NCBI RefSeq assembly: GCF_001580545.1
Contig: NZ_LRBG01000022.1
Span: 248,001 to 312,000 of the forward strand
Reading direction: 5' to 3'
Origin: Paraburkholderia monticola
GTDB taxonomy: Bacteria > Pseudomonadota > Gammaproteobacteria > Burkholderiales > Burkholderiaceae
Length of the DNA stretch: 64,000 bases
Positions 44,059-53,748 of this stretch are shown here, piece by piece. Every line of letters begins with the position of its first letter. Position 1 is the stretch's first letter. The notes under the pieces are model-generated. The model saw only the letters and a program-made list of their open reading frames with translations. It ran no database searches and was not told the DNA's origin. A program made the position numbers and the translations under genes.

Positions 44059-45975
44059 ATGACAACTGGCTCGCGACGGGTTCAAACGCCTGAGGGACTT
44101 CGACACAGCGTGATCCACGGACCCCTGCGCGCCGCATTCGCCGCCGCGCTTCTTTGCGCGAGTCTGCTGGTCACGCCGCACGCGCACGCGGCGCACGCCA
44201 TCGCGCAGTATGGCGAGCCGAAATATCCGGCCGGCTTCAAGCACTTCGATTACGTCAATCCCGATGCGCCAAAAGGCGGCACGCTCGTGCTCGCGAACCC
44301 GAGCCGCCTGACCAGCTTCGACAAGTTCAATCCGTTCACACTACGCGGCAATGCGGCGCCTGGGCTCGAGATGATGTTCGAGAGCCTGACGATCGGTAGC
44401 AGCGATGAAGTCGCGTCGGCCTATGGGCTGCTCGCCGACGACATCATCGTCGCGCCCGACGGCCTGTCGGTCACGTTCCACATCAACCCGCGCGCGCGCT
44501 TTTCGAACGGCGACCCGGTGACCGCCGACGACGTCAAGTTCTCGCTCGACACGCTGAAGAGCCCGCAGGCCGCGCCGCAGTACGCATCGATTTTCGGCGA
44601 GATCAAAGACGCGGTCGTCGTCGATCCGGCCACCGTGCGCTTCGAGTTTCGCGAGCGCAATCGTGAGTTGCCGCTGCTTGCGGGCAGCATGCCGGTGTTC
44701 TCGCGCAAGTGGGGGATGAAGCCCGACGGCAGCCGCATTCCGTTCGATCAGCTGGCGTTCGAAAAGCCGATCGGCAGCGGGCCGTATCTGATCGACAGCT
44801 ATGACAACGGCCGCACGATCACGTTCAAACGCGATCCGCATTACTGGGGTGCCGATCTGCCGGTGCGGGTCGGCATGAACAACTTCGATCGCATCGTCTA
44901 CAAGCTGTATGCGGATAGCACCGCGCGACTCGAGGCGTTCAAGGCCGGCGAGTACGACGCGCTCGTCGAATACATCGCGCGCAACTGGGTGCGGCGCGAC
45001 GTCGGCAAGAAGTTCGACAGCGGCGAGTTGATCAAGCGCGAGTTCGTGCAGCACAACGGCACCGGCATGCAGGGCTTTTTCCTGAACACGCGCCGGCCGC
45101 TGTTCCAGGACGTGCGGGTGCGCAAAGCGCTCGACCTGGCGCTCGATTTCCAGTGGCTGAACCGCCAGCTGTTTTTCAGCCAGTACACGCGTATCGACAG
45201 TTATTTTGCCAATACCGAATGGCAGGCGAGGGGGCTGCCGTCGCCAGGCGAGCTCGCGCTGCTCGAACCGTTTCGGGCCCAGCTCGACCCGGCGGTATTC
45301 GGACCGATGCCGAAGCAGCCCGACACCGATGCACCCGGCTCGCTGCGCGCCAACCTGCTGCAGGCCCGCGATCTGTTGCAGCAGGCCGGCTGGACCTACC
45401 GCGACGGCGCGCTGCGCAACGCGAAGGGCGAGCCGTTTCAGGTCGAGATACTCGACGACGCGGGTTCGGCCTCGTCGATGGAACCGATCATCGCGACCTT
45501 CACACGCAATCTGCAGAAGCTCGGCATTACCGTGAACTTCCGGACGACCGACTTCGCGGTCTATCAGAAGCGGCTCGATGCATTCGACTTCGACATGACG
45601 ACGATTCGCATGCCCGACGTGCAGGTGCCCGGCTCCGAGCAGATCAACCGCTTCGGCAGCAAGGCCGCCGATACGCCCGGCTCGGACAATGCGATCGGCC
45701 TGAAGTCGCCCGCCGTCGACGCGGTGCTCGACGCGCTCGTGCATGCGCAAACGCGCGAGCAGTTGACCGACGCCGCGCACGCGCTCGACCGTCTGCTGAT
45801 GCATGGCTACTATGTGGTGCCGCACTGGTACAGCGGCACGCATCGTGTCGCGTTCAAGCGCGGACTCGCGTGGCCGAAGACCTTGCCGCTGTACTATGGC
45901 GCGGAAGGCTGGATCACGACGATGTGGTGGTACGAGGATCCGCAGGCGCGCGCGCACTCGAATATCACTGACTGA
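44059..45975 (+). CDS. YejA-like peptide ABC transporter substrate-binding protein
   Basis: A 638-residue periplasmic binding protein of the extracellular solute-binding family 5, YejA subgroup. The signal peptide (hydrophobic about 24-42, ending PHAHA-AHA) is followed by AIAQYGEPKYPAGFKHFDYV, where YejA proteins have the same YG.PKY.....F.YVNP pattern. DAPKGGTLVLANPSRLTSFD and the EIKDAVVVDPATVRFEF region also fit. Yej systems import short peptides; in E. coli this includes microcin C, and in Rhizobiales muropeptides have been reported. I chose ATG 44059. Two permeases and an ATPase follow at once. Confidence 0.9.
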   Translation: MTTGSRRVQTPEGLRHSVIHGPLRAAFAAALLCASLLVTPHAHAAHAIAQYGEPKYPAGFKHFDYVNPDAPKGGTLVLANPSRLTSFDKFNPFTLRGNAAPGLEMMFESLTIGSSDEVASAYGLLADDIIVAPDGLSVTFHINPRARFSNGDPVTADDVKFSLDTLKSPQAAPQYASIFGEIKDAVVVDPATVRFEFRERNRELPLLAGSMPVFSRKWGMKPDGSRIPFDQLAFEKPIGSGPYLIDSYDNGRTITFKRDPHYWGADLPVRVGMNNFDRIVYKLYADSTARLEAFKAGEYDALVEYIARNWVRRDVGKKFDSGELIKREFVQHNGTGMQGFFLNTRRPLFQDVRVRKALDLALDFQWLNRQLFFSQYTRIDSYFANTEWQARGLPSPGELALLEPFRAQLDPAVFGPMPKQPDTDAPGSLRANLLQARDLLQQAGWTYRDGALRNAKGEPFQVEILDDAGSASSMEPIIATFTRNLQKLGITVNFRTTDFAVYQKRLDAFDFDMTTIRMPDVQVPGSEQINRFGSKAADTPGSDNAIGLKSPAVDAVLDALVHAQTREQLTDAAHALDRLLMHGYYVVPHWYSGTHRVAFKRGLAWPKTLPLYYGAEGWITTMWWYEDPQARAHSNITD

Positions 45976-46023
45976 TCGCGGACCCATCGCCCTCACCAAC
46001 GCCTTCGCACCGGAACATCGCCC

Positions 46024-47061
46024 ATGTGGAGCTACATCCTCAAACGTCTGCTGCTGATGATCCCGACGTTGCTCGGCGTGCTGACGCTGACCTTCGTCGT
46101 GATCCAGTTCGTGCCGGGCGGGCCCGTCGAGCAGATGACGCACGAACTGCGCAAGGGCGCGGAGGGTGCTTCGCCGTTCGGGCTGCGCTCGCATAGCGGC
46201 GTCGACGCGCAACAGATCGCGCAACTGAAGCAGCTATACGGCTTCGACAAGCCGCCGCTCGAACGCTACGTGCTGATGCTCAAACGCTTCGCGACCTTCG
46301 ATCTCGGCCAGAGCTATTTCCGTCATCAGAGCGTGTGGTCGCTGATCGTGTCGAAGCTGCCGGTGTCGATCAGCATCGGCCTGTGGACCTTCTTTCTGAC
46401 CTATCTGATATCGGTGCCGCTAGGCATCGCAAAGGCGGTGCGCAACGGCTCGAATTTCGACATCGCGACGAGCCTCGTGGTGCTGGTCGGCTACGCGATT
46501 CCGGGATTCGTGCTCGGTGTGCTGCTGCTCGTGCTGTTCGGCGGCGGCTCGTTCCTGCAACTGTTTCCGCTGCGCAACCTCACGTCGGACAACTGGGACC
46601 AGTTGAGCTTCGTCGGCAAGATCCTCGACTATCTGTGGCATATCACGTTGCCGATCACGGCGTCGGTGGTGGGCAGCTTCGCGGTCGTCACGATGCTGAC
46701 CAAAAACGCGTTCCTCGACGAAATCCGCAAGCAATACGTGCTGACCGCGCGCGCCAAAGGTTTGTCCGAGCGGCGCGTGCTGTGGAAGCACGTGTTTCGC
46801 AACGCGCTCCTGCCGTTGATCGTCAATTTCCCGGGCGCGTTCATCGGCGCGTTCTTCACCGGCAGTCTGCTGATCGAAACGCTGTTTTCGCTCGACGGGC
46901 TCGGTCTGCTGTCGTATGAATCGGTGATGCGGCGCGACTACCCGGTCGTGCTCGGCACGCTGTATCTGTTTACGCTGATCGGCCTCGTCACGCGGCTGAT
47001 CTCCGACCTTTGCTACGTGTGGGTCGATCCCCGCATCCAATTCGAACAACTGGAGCGCTGA
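46024..47061 (+). CDS. YejB-like peptide ABC transporter permease
   Basis: A 345-residue inner-membrane permease of the OppB/DppB type. It starts MWSYILKRLLLMIPTLLGVL, typical of YejB. The EAA-loop segment is LTARAKGLSERRVLWKHVFRNAL-like (about 240-262), with about six hydrophobic segments. A periplasmic insert of about 40 residues after the first helix (GGPVEQMTHELRKGAEGASP) is characteristic of the YejB branch. The stop TGA overlaps the start ATG of the next permease (TGATG), so translation is coupled. Confidence 0.92.
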   Translation: MWSYILKRLLLMIPTLLGVLTLTFVVIQFVPGGPVEQMTHELRKGAEGASPFGLRSHSGVDAQQIAQLKQLYGFDKPPLERYVLMLKRFATFDLGQSYFRHQSVWSLIVSKLPVSISIGLWTFFLTYLISVPLGIAKAVRNGSNFDIATSLVVLVGYAIPGFVLGVLLLVLFGGGSFLQLFPLRNLTSDNWDQLSFVGKILDYLWHITLPITASVVGSFAVVTMLTKNAFLDEIRKQYVLTARAKGLSERRVLWKHVFRNALLPLIVNFPGAFIGAFFTGSLLIETLFSLDGLGLLSYESVMRRDYPVVLGTLYLFTLIGLVTRLISDLCYVWVDPRIQFEQLER

Positions 47062-48167
47062 TGAATCGAGCCCGCCTTTCCGGGGATGCGGCGGCGCGCA
47101 CCGAACCCGCGCGCGCACTGATGTCGCCGTCGCCGGCGCGCCGCGTGTGGCGGCGTTTTCGCCAGCAGCGTCTCGGCTACTGGAGTCTGATCATCTTCCT
47201 CGTCGCATTCGCGGCGAGCCTCGCGGGGCCACTGTGGTCGAACGACAAGCCGGTCGTCGTGCGCTACGACGGCCATCTGTATTTCCCGCTCGCGAAGACC
47301 TATGCCGAGACCACCTTCGGCGGCGATTTCCCGACGCCGACCGACTATCTCGATCCGTATATCCGCCATCGCTTCGATGCACCGGGCAATTTCGCGCTGT
47401 ATCCGCCGAATCATTACTACTACGACACGCTCAATTACTTCTCGAAAGCGCCGAACCCCGCGCCGCCGTCGCGCGAGAACTGGTTCGGCACCGACGACCG
47501 CGGCCGCGATCTGCTCGCGCGTCTGCTGTACGGCTTCGGCGTGTCGGTCGTGTTCGGCCTCGTGCTGACCGTGATCAGCACGATAGTCGGCATCGCGGCG
47601 GGGGCGGTGCAAGGTTATTTCGGAGGGCGAACCGATATCGTCGGGCAGCGTCTGATCGAGATCTGGAACGCGATGCCGCAGCTGTATTTGCTGATCATCT
47701 TTTCGTCGATCTTCGAGCGCAGCTTCGCGTTGCTGATCGTGCTGCTGTCGCTGTTCAACTGGATCGGCCTGTCCGATTACGTGCGCGCCGAGTTCCTGCG
47801 CAATCGACAGCAGGACTATGTGCGGGCCGCGCGCGCGATGGGCCTGTCGCATTGGCAGATCATCTGGCGTGACATTTTGCCGAACAGCCTGACGCCGGTC
47901 ATCACGTTCCTGCCGTTCAGCATGAGCAGCGCGATTCTCGCGCTGACGAGTCTCGACTTTCTCGGCCTCGGCGTGCCGCCGCCCACGCCGAGCCTCGGCG
48001 AGTTGCTCGCGCAAGGCAAGGCGAACCTCGACGCGTGGTGGATCTCGGTGTCGACCTTCGGCGTGCTGGTGGCAATGCTGCTGCTGTTGACCTTCATGGG
48101 CGACGCGCTGCGCAACGCGCTCGACACGCGGCTCTCCGATGCCATGCGCGCCGGAGGACGGCAATGA
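47061..48167 (+). CDS. YejE-like peptide ABC transporter permease
   Basis: A 368-residue permease of the OppC/DppC type. The large periplasmic region after helix 1, with SNDKPVVVRYDGHLYFPLAK and TDYLDPYIRHRF, is a YejE hallmark. The C-terminal half has GTDDRGRDLLARLLYGFGVS and the EAA-loop VRAARAMGLSHWQIIWRDIL. ATG 47061 overlaps the yejB stop, and its TGA overlaps the start of the ATPase (ATGA), so all three are one operon. Confidence 0.92.
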   Translation: MNRARLSGDAAARTEPARALMSPSPARRVWRRFRQQRLGYWSLIIFLVAFAASLAGPLWSNDKPVVVRYDGHLYFPLAKTYAETTFGGDFPTPTDYLDPYIRHRFDAPGNFALYPPNHYYYDTLNYFSKAPNPAPPSRENWFGTDDRGRDLLARLLYGFGVSVVFGLVLTVISTIVGIAAGAVQGYFGGRTDIVGQRLIEIWNAMPQLYLLIIFSSIFERSFALLIVLLSLFNWIGLSDYVRAEFLRNRQQDYVRAARAMGLSHWQIIWRDILPNSLTPVITFLPFSMSSAILALTSLDFLGLGVPPPTPSLGELLAQGKANLDAWWISVSTFGVLVAMLLLLTFMGDALRNALDTRLSDAMRAGGRQ

Positions 48168-49795
48168 GCGCGCTGCCGCAAATCGACCGCGAGGCGCCGG
48201 CTACGCCGCTGCTCGAACTCGATCATCTGCGCGTCGTGTTCGGCGACACGGTGGCCGTCGACGACGTGACGCTCGCGATCGCGCGCGGTGAGCGCGTCGC
48301 GCTCGTCGGCGAGTCGGGTTCGGGCAAGAGCGTGACCGCGCTGTCGGTGCTGCGCCTGCTTCACGAAGCGCAGGTGAGCGGCGCGATCCGCTTCGATGGC
48401 GAAGATCTGCTCGCGAAGAGCGAGCGCGCGATGCGCGGCCTGCGCGGCTCGGATATCGCGATGATCTTCCAGGAGCCGATGACCGCGCTCAATCCGCTGT
48501 ATACGATCGGCGACCAGATCGCGGAGACGATCGTCCTGCACGATGGCGTCAGCGCGAACGAGGCAGCGAAGCGCGCGGTCGCGCTGCTCGCGCGCACCGG
48601 CATCACCGAGCCGGAGAAGCGCGTGAACAGCTACCCGCATCAGTTGTCGGGCGGGCAGCGGCAGCGCGCGATGATCGCGATGGCGCTCGCCTGCCGGCCG
48701 CGCCTGTTGCTCGCCGACGAGCCGACCACCGCGCTCGACGTGACGATCCGCGCGCAGATCGTCGAGTTGCTGCTCGAGCTGCAGCGCGACGAAGCGCAAA
48801 AGCGCGGCATGGCCGTGCTGCTGATCACGCACGATCTGAACCTCGTGCGGCACTTCGCGCACCGCGTCGCGGTGATGGAGCAAGGCGTGCTGGTCGAAAC
48901 CGGCACGGTCGAGCAGGTGTTCGAGGCGCCGCGCCATCCGTATACCCAGCGGCTGCTCGCGAGCCGGCCGCAGCGCGAGGTGGTGCCGGTGCTGCCGATC
49001 TCGCCGGTGCTGCTAGAAGCGCGAGAGGTGTCGGTCGACTTCAGGACGAAGCTGCCGGGCCTGCGTGGCTGGTTCGGTTCGGGGCGGTTTCGCGCCGTCG
49101 ACGCGGCGAACGTGTCGGTGCGCCAGGGCGAGACGCTCGGGATCGTCGGCGAATCGGGTTCGGGCAAATCGACGCTCGCGATGGCGCTGCTCGGTTTGCA
49201 GCGCACCGCGCACGGCGAGATCGAGTTTCAGGGCAGGGCGCTCGCGAGTTATCGCGGCGGCGAAAAGACGACGTTGCGCTCGAACATGCAGGTCGTCTTT
49301 CAGGATCCTTTTAGTTCGCTTTCCCCGCGGCAGACGATCGAGCGGATCGTCGGCGAGGGTCTCGCGCTGCACCGGCCGCAGATGACCGAGCAGGCGCGGC
49401 GCGACAAGGTGGTCGCGGCGCTGCGCGAAGTCGGCATCGACCGGACCGCGCTGTATCGCTATCCGCACGAATTCTCGGGCGGCCAGCGTCAGCGCATCGC
49501 GATCGCGCGCGCGCTGGTGCTGGAGCCGCGCGTGCTGATCCTCGACGAACCGACCAGCGCGCTCGACGTGTCGATCCAGCAGCAGGTGCTCAAACTGCTC
49601 GCTGGCTTGCAGCACAAATACAACCTCGGCTTCGTGTTCATCAGCCACGACCTGGAGGTGATCGGGGCGATGGCGCACCGCGTCGTCGTGATGCAAAACG
49701 GATCGATCGTCGAGGCCGGCGAAGTCGAGAAGATTTTTGCGACGCCGTCGCATCCTTACACGCGAAAGCTACTGAAAGCGGCGCTTGATCGTTGA
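48164..49795 (+). CDS. YejF-like peptide ABC transporter ATPase (two NBDs)
   Basis: A 543-residue protein with two ABC domains in one chain, as in YejF. NBD1 (about 15-265) has Walker A GESGSGKS, signature LSGGQRQR and Walker B LLADEPTTALD; NBD2 (about 285-540) has GESGSGKST, FSGGQRQR and LILDEPTSALD. Both sites look intact, so both should hydrolyse ATP. The start ATG overlaps the preceding stop by four bases. It energises import through the YejB/YejE permeases. Confidence 0.93.
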   Translation: MSALPQIDREAPATPLLELDHLRVVFGDTVAVDDVTLAIARGERVALVGESGSGKSVTALSVLRLLHEAQVSGAIRFDGEDLLAKSERAMRGLRGSDIAMIFQEPMTALNPLYTIGDQIAETIVLHDGVSANEAAKRAVALLARTGITEPEKRVNSYPHQLSGGQRQRAMIAMALACRPRLLLADEPTTALDVTIRAQIVELLLELQRDEAQKRGMAVLLITHDLNLVRHFAHRVAVMEQGVLVETGTVEQVFEAPRHPYTQRLLASRPQREVVPVLPISPVLLEAREVSVDFRTKLPGLRGWFGSGRFRAVDAANVSVRQGETLGIVGESGSGKSTLAMALLGLQRTAHGEIEFQGRALASYRGGEKTTLRSNMQVVFQDPFSSLSPRQTIERIVGEGLALHRPQMTEQARRDKVVAALREVGIDRTALYRYPHEFSGGQRQRIAIARALVLEPRVLILDEPTSALDVSIQQQVLKLLAGLQHKYNLGFVFISHDLEVIGAMAHRVVVMQNGSIVEAGEVEKIFATPSHPYTRKLLKAALDR

Positions 49796-49932
49796 ATTTT
49801 CACCCTTTCACCAATTGGGTGCGTACGTCGATTGATTTTTCCTATTCCTTTTGACACGCAAATACTTACTGGCTAGTATCGAGCAAACTTTTTTTCGTAG
49901 ACCCCTGATTTTTTGGCAAAAACTACCGACCA

Positions 49933-50598
49933 ATGCAGCAAAGAAACTTCACCCAGGCTTGCACGCGCGTCGTCGCCGGGATGTTCATTGGCGTCTTGAT
50001 GGCAGCAGCTCCCGGCGCGTTCGCCGACGAAGTCAGCGGTTTTAATCAGAATGCCTCGTATTCGACCACCAACGGCTCGGATCCTCTGTCCCTCCTCACT
50101 CCGCAATCCAAAGCGGCCGACAACAACACCGGCGGCGCCAAATCATTCCTTTCCGGCATGGCCGGCAAAGCGGGCGACGTGGTAGTCGGCGCGCTGAACA
50201 TGATCGGCGTTCGCTACCGTTGGGGCGGCAATACGCCGGATTCCGGGCTCGATTGCAGCGGTTTCGTGCGTTACGTGTTCCAGGACACGCTCGGTCTCGC
50301 GTTGCCGCGTCGTGCCGAGGAAATGAGCCGCATGGGCGAGAAGGTGCGTGTGAGCGACCTGAAGCCCGGCGATCTAGTGTTCTTCAATACGATGCGCCGC
50401 ACGTTCTCGCACGTTGGCATCTATATCGGCGACAACAAGTTCGTGCATTCGCCGTCCACCGGCAGCACGATCCGCGTCGACGACATGGATGACGGTTACT
50501 GGGAAAAGCGCTTCACGGGCGCACGCCGGATCGAGACCTCATATGAGGGCGACGATCTGCGCAAGCGCGTGACCGCGACGATCAGCGGGAACAACTGA
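49933..50598 (+). CDS. NlpC/P60 (C40) cell-wall hydrolase, MepS-like
   Basis: A 221-residue precursor with a signal peptide (cleavage near GAFA-DE) and a C-terminal NlpC/P60 domain (about 80-200). The catalytic residues are C108 (LDCSGFVRYVF), H160 (FSHVGIYIG) and H172 (KFVHSP). Proteins of this group cut peptide stems in murein; E. coli MepS is a DD-endopeptidase that also lies near yejABEF. A role in peptidoglycan growth or turnover is the likely function, in the periplasm. No lipobox Cys is present, unlike MepS, so this copy would be soluble. Confidence 0.9.
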   Translation: MQQRNFTQACTRVVAGMFIGVLMAAAPGAFADEVSGFNQNASYSTTNGSDPLSLLTPQSKAADNNTGGAKSFLSGMAGKAGDVVVGALNMIGVRYRWGGNTPDSGLDCSGFVRYVFQDTLGLALPRRAEEMSRMGEKVRVSDLKPGDLVFFNTMRRTFSHVGIYIGDNKFVHSPSTGSTIRVDDMDDGYWEKRFTGARRIETSYEGDDLRKRVTATISGNN

Positions 50599-50618
50599 TT
50601 CCGCGCTGAGCTGGCGAT

Positions 50619-50652
50619 AAAAAAGCCTGCTTCATTCGAAGCAGGCTTTTTT
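50619..50652. terminator. Bidirectional terminator between C40 hydrolase and patatin genes
   Basis: AAAGCCTGCTTC (50622-50633) / GAAGCAGGCTTT (50638-50649), A and T tracts on both sides. Confidence 0.9.
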
Positions 50653-50714
50653 GCGTCTCGTGCGCGTATTTTGCGATGGTGGCGCACAACGACTGTGCGC
50701 CACCTGGACCGTTT

Positions 50715-51641
50715 TCAGACGCCTATCCGCCGCGCGACGAGCTTGCGCTGCAATTCCGGCATCATTTTCGCGACCGCCTCCTCGCCAGCGAGGATCGCCG
50801 CGTTGCGCTGCGAGAAGTCGCTGCCGCTCATCGCGGCAAGATTCGGCCGGATCACGACGTCCGCGTACTTGTCGAGTTCGTAGGCCTTGATCGTCTGGCC
50901 CATGATCGTGAAGGTCTGCATCAGCACGTCGAACGAGCTTACCGTCATGCCGGTTTCAGGTCGCAGCGAGATATCGACGGCGATCACGAAATCCGCGCCC
51001 ATCTTGCGTGCGAACGACGCCGGGACCGGGCTCACGAGTCCGCCATCCACGTACTCGTGCCCGCCGATCTTCACCGGTTCGAAAATCGACGGCACACTGC
51101 ACGACGCGCGCACCGCGATGCCGGTGTTGCCGCGCTGGAACAGGATCGGCTGGCCGGTTTGCAGATCGGTCGCGACCACGCCGAGCGGCCGCGCCATCTT
51201 CTCGATCGGACGGTTGTTCAGCGTCGTGTTCAGGTAGTTCTGCAGCGCGACGCCTTGCAGGAAGCCGCGCGTGCGAAACGGCATCGCCCAGTCGCTGATC
51301 GACGCTTCGTCCATCGATAGCGCGAGCTTGTTCAGCGCGAAGCCGTTCATACCCGACGCGTACAGCGCGCCGACCACCGAGCCGGCGCTCGTGCCGGCGA
51401 CCAGATCGATCTGGATATTGCGCGCCTCGAGCGCCTTGATGACGCCGATGTGCGCGAAGCCGCGGGCGGCGCCGCCACCGAGTGCGAGCGCGACGCGTAC
51501 CGGCTTCTGTTGCGCTTTTTCAGGCGGCGGCGGAGTGGTGGGCGTCGCAGTGATCGGCGCGCTATCGAGTTTGCCGCCGGTCGTCGTGCAGGCGGCGAGC
51601 ACTGCGGATGCGGCCGCCAGCGAAAAGCTGCGGCGGCTCAT
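50715..51641 (-). CDS. Patatin-like phospholipase lipoprotein
   Basis: A 308-residue protein with a lipoprotein signal (VLAAC, Cys18) and a patatin domain (about 48-245). The oxyanion loop GGGAARG is at 55-61, the nucleophile S85 is in GTSAG (83-87) and the Asp partner D199 is in DGG. Patatins are acyl hydrolases with a Ser-Asp dyad; the RssA/YchK-like group is meant by the ALALGGGAARGFAHIGVI start. It should face the periplasm or outer membrane. The frame is open far upstream (to 52331), but the ATG at 51641 fits the signal sequence. Confidence 0.87.
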   Translation of the reverse strand: MSRRSFSLAAASAVLAACTTTGGKLDSAPITATPTTPPPPEKAQQKPVRVALALGGGAARGFAHIGVIKALEARNIQIDLVAGTSAGSVVGALYASGMNGFALNKLALSMDEASISDWAMPFRTRGFLQGVALQNYLNTTLNNRPIEKMARPLGVVATDLQTGQPILFQRGNTGIAVRASCSVPSIFEPVKIGGHEYVDGGLVSPVPASFARKMGADFVIAVDISLRPETGMTVSSFDVLMQTFTIMGQTIKAYELDKYADVVIRPNLAAMSGSDFSQRNAAILAGEEAVAKMMPELQRKLVARRIGV

Positions 51642-52143
51642 ACTGGGGGATGAGGGTTTCAACGAGTTCTCCAGCAACGGCGCCGGCGACGCAGGTGGCG
51701 TCGCGCGTACCGCAATCAGGCTGAGGTCAGACCAAACGGAGCGCCGGCGGCGATTCCGTGCGCTGGGGGCATGCCAGATCGGATCGATGTGCGGGCCAGC
51801 CCCTATTGCAGCGCGCGCACATATTAATGCAAACGATCGGCTCGCGCTGCCCGCTGTAATGAAACGTTGCAGAGGAAGTGTTCGGAACTGGCGGGACGCT
51901 TTTCTGGATGGATCTGGATGAGCGGTAAGCGGGGTGCGGGCAGGTGTCCAGACGCCGTTCGCCCATGCCCCGAGGCCATTCGGATGAGGGCGGCAACCGG
52001 CGTGCGGAAGGTATAATTCGGCTCTTGCACTTATTTCCTTCGTGACCGTGCGCGACATCGCGCGCAGCATGGGCACGCTCCGCTGCCGCGCTTTGCCGTC
52101 ATGTTCGCCCGGGCGCCGGCACCTGTTTTCCGAGTAACCGCTA
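51642..52143. other. Intergenic region patatin gene / gltX
   Basis: 502 bp between divergent genes. It holds a TATAAT -10 box (52012-52017) for gltX without a clear -35. The minus-strand frame that runs through the region is an upstream extension of the patatin frame and overlaps gltX, so it is not coding. I see no other element. Confidence 0.55.
52012..52017 (+). promoter_or_regulatory. -10 box of gltX
   Basis: Perfect TATAAT 127 bp before the gltX start; no matching -35 hexamer at 16-18 bp. The long leader is then about 120 nt. Confidence 0.35.
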
Positions 52144-53553
52144 ATGACCACCTCCGTCCGTACCCGTTTCGCACCGAGTCCCACCGGCTTCATCCACCTG
52201 GGCAACATCCGCTCCGCGCTGTATCCGTGGGCGTTCGCGCGCAAGATGAAAGGGACCTTCGTGCTGCGGGTCGAGGATACCGACCTCGAGCGCTCCACGA
52301 CCGAATCCGTCGACGCGATTCTCGAAGGCATGGCATGGCTCGGCCTCGATTTCGATGAAGGTCCGTTCTACCAGATGCAGCGCATGGACCGGTATCGCGA
52401 GGTGCTGAAGCAGATGCAGGAGGCGGGGCTCGTCTACCCGTGCTACATGTCGACCGAAGAACTCGACGCGCTGCGCGAACGCCAGCGCGAAGCAGGCGAA
52501 AAGCCGCGCTACGACGGCACGTGGCGCCCGGAGCCGGGCAAGGTGCTGCCGCAGCCGCCCGCGGGCGTGACGCCGGTGCTGCGCTTTCGCAATCCGCTGA
52601 CCGGCGTGGTCGCGTGGGACGACGCCGTGAAAGGCCGCATCGAAATCTCCAACGAAGAGCTCGACGACCTCGTGATCGCGCGCCCGGACGGCACGCCGAC
52701 CTATAACTTCTGCGTCGTCGTCGACGATCTCGATATGCGCATCACCCATGTGATCCGCGGCGACGACCACGTGAACAATACCCCGCGCCAGATCAACATC
52801 CTGCGCGCGCTCGGCGGCGAGCCGCCGGTGTATGCGCATCTGCCGACCGTGCTGAACGAGCAGGGCGAGAAAATGAGCAAGCGCCATGGCGCGATGAGCG
52901 TCGTGGGTTATCGCGATGCGGGCTATCTGCCGGAAGCGGTCGTCAACTATCTGGCGCGCCTCGGCTGGTCGCATGGCGACGCTGAGATTTTCACGCGCGA
53001 GCAGTTCGTCGAGTGGTTCGATCTCGAGCATCTCGGCAAGTCGCCGGCGCAGTACGACCACGACAAGCTGAACTGGCTCAATGCGCACTACATCAAGGAA
53101 GCGGACAATGCGCGCCTTGTCGAACTGGCGAAGCCGTTCTTCGCGGAGCTTGGCATCGACGCAGACACGCTTGCGCAGGGTCCGGATCTGGTGGGCGTGG
53201 TCGGTCTGATGAAGGACCGCGCGTCGACCGTGAAGGAGATCGCGCAGAACGCGGCGATGTTCTATCGCACGCCGGCGCCCGATGCGGAGTCGCTCGCGCA
53301 GCATGTGACCGACGCGGTTCGTCCGGCGCTCGCTGATCTGGCCGCTGCGTTGAAGACAGTGGAGTGGACCAAGGAGGCGATCGCCGCCGCGCTTAAGGCC
53401 ACGCTCGGTGCGCATAAGCTGAAGATGCCGCAGCTCGCGATGCCGGTGCGTCTGCTGGTAGCGGGTACGACGCATACGCCGTCGATCGATAGCGTGTTGA
53501 TGCTGTTCGGTCGCGACGTCGTCGTTGGCCGTATCGAAAAAGCGCTCGGCTGA
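52144..53553 (+). CDS. gltX: Glutamyl-tRNA synthetase
   Basis: Class I synthetase charging tRNA-Glu (discriminating or not is not certain from sequence alone). The 469-residue chain has the HIGH box as HLGN in RFAPSPTGFIHLGNIRSALY (residues 7-26) and the KMSKR loop (EKMSKRHGA near 240). The C-terminal anticodon-binding domain is of normal length. The genes for tRNA-Glu themselves follow within 0.7 kb, together with tRNA-Ala and tRNA-Asp. Confidence 0.96.
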   Translation: MTTSVRTRFAPSPTGFIHLGNIRSALYPWAFARKMKGTFVLRVEDTDLERSTTESVDAILEGMAWLGLDFDEGPFYQMQRMDRYREVLKQMQEAGLVYPCYMSTEELDALRERQREAGEKPRYDGTWRPEPGKVLPQPPAGVTPVLRFRNPLTGVVAWDDAVKGRIEISNEELDDLVIARPDGTPTYNFCVVVDDLDMRITHVIRGDDHVNNTPRQINILRALGGEPPVYAHLPTVLNEQGEKMSKRHGAMSVVGYRDAGYLPEAVVNYLARLGWSHGDAEIFTREQFVEWFDLEHLGKSPAQYDHDKLNWLNAHYIKEADNARLVELAKPFFAELGIDADTLAQGPDLVGVVGLMKDRASTVKEIAQNAAMFYRTPAPDAESLAQHVTDAVRPALADLAAALKTVEWTKEAIAAALKATLGAHKLKMPQLAMPVRLLVAGTTHTPSIDSVLMLFGRDVVVGRIEKALG

Positions 53554-53624
53554 CCCATTGCCGGCGCGGATGAGAGGATTCTCATGGCGCCGGAAAAAAA
53601 TCGCATGTAATTGCTCAAAGGGTA

Positions 53625-53653
53625 TTTACAAAGCGCAGATCGCACTCTAGAAT
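53625..53653 (+). promoter_or_regulatory. Promoter of tRNA-Ala
   Basis: TTTACA (53625-53630), 17 bp, TAGAAT (53648-53653), 19 bp before the tRNA. Confidence 0.75.
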
Positions 53654-53672
53654 CTCGTTTCTCTGATCTGCG

Positions 53673-53748
<76 letters not shown>

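Noticed and set aside
51642..52331. Long N-terminal extension of the patatin frame to 52331, crossing gltX.
   Set aside because: It overlaps the start of gltX on the other strand and puts the lipoprotein signal inside the protein. ATG 51641 explains both.
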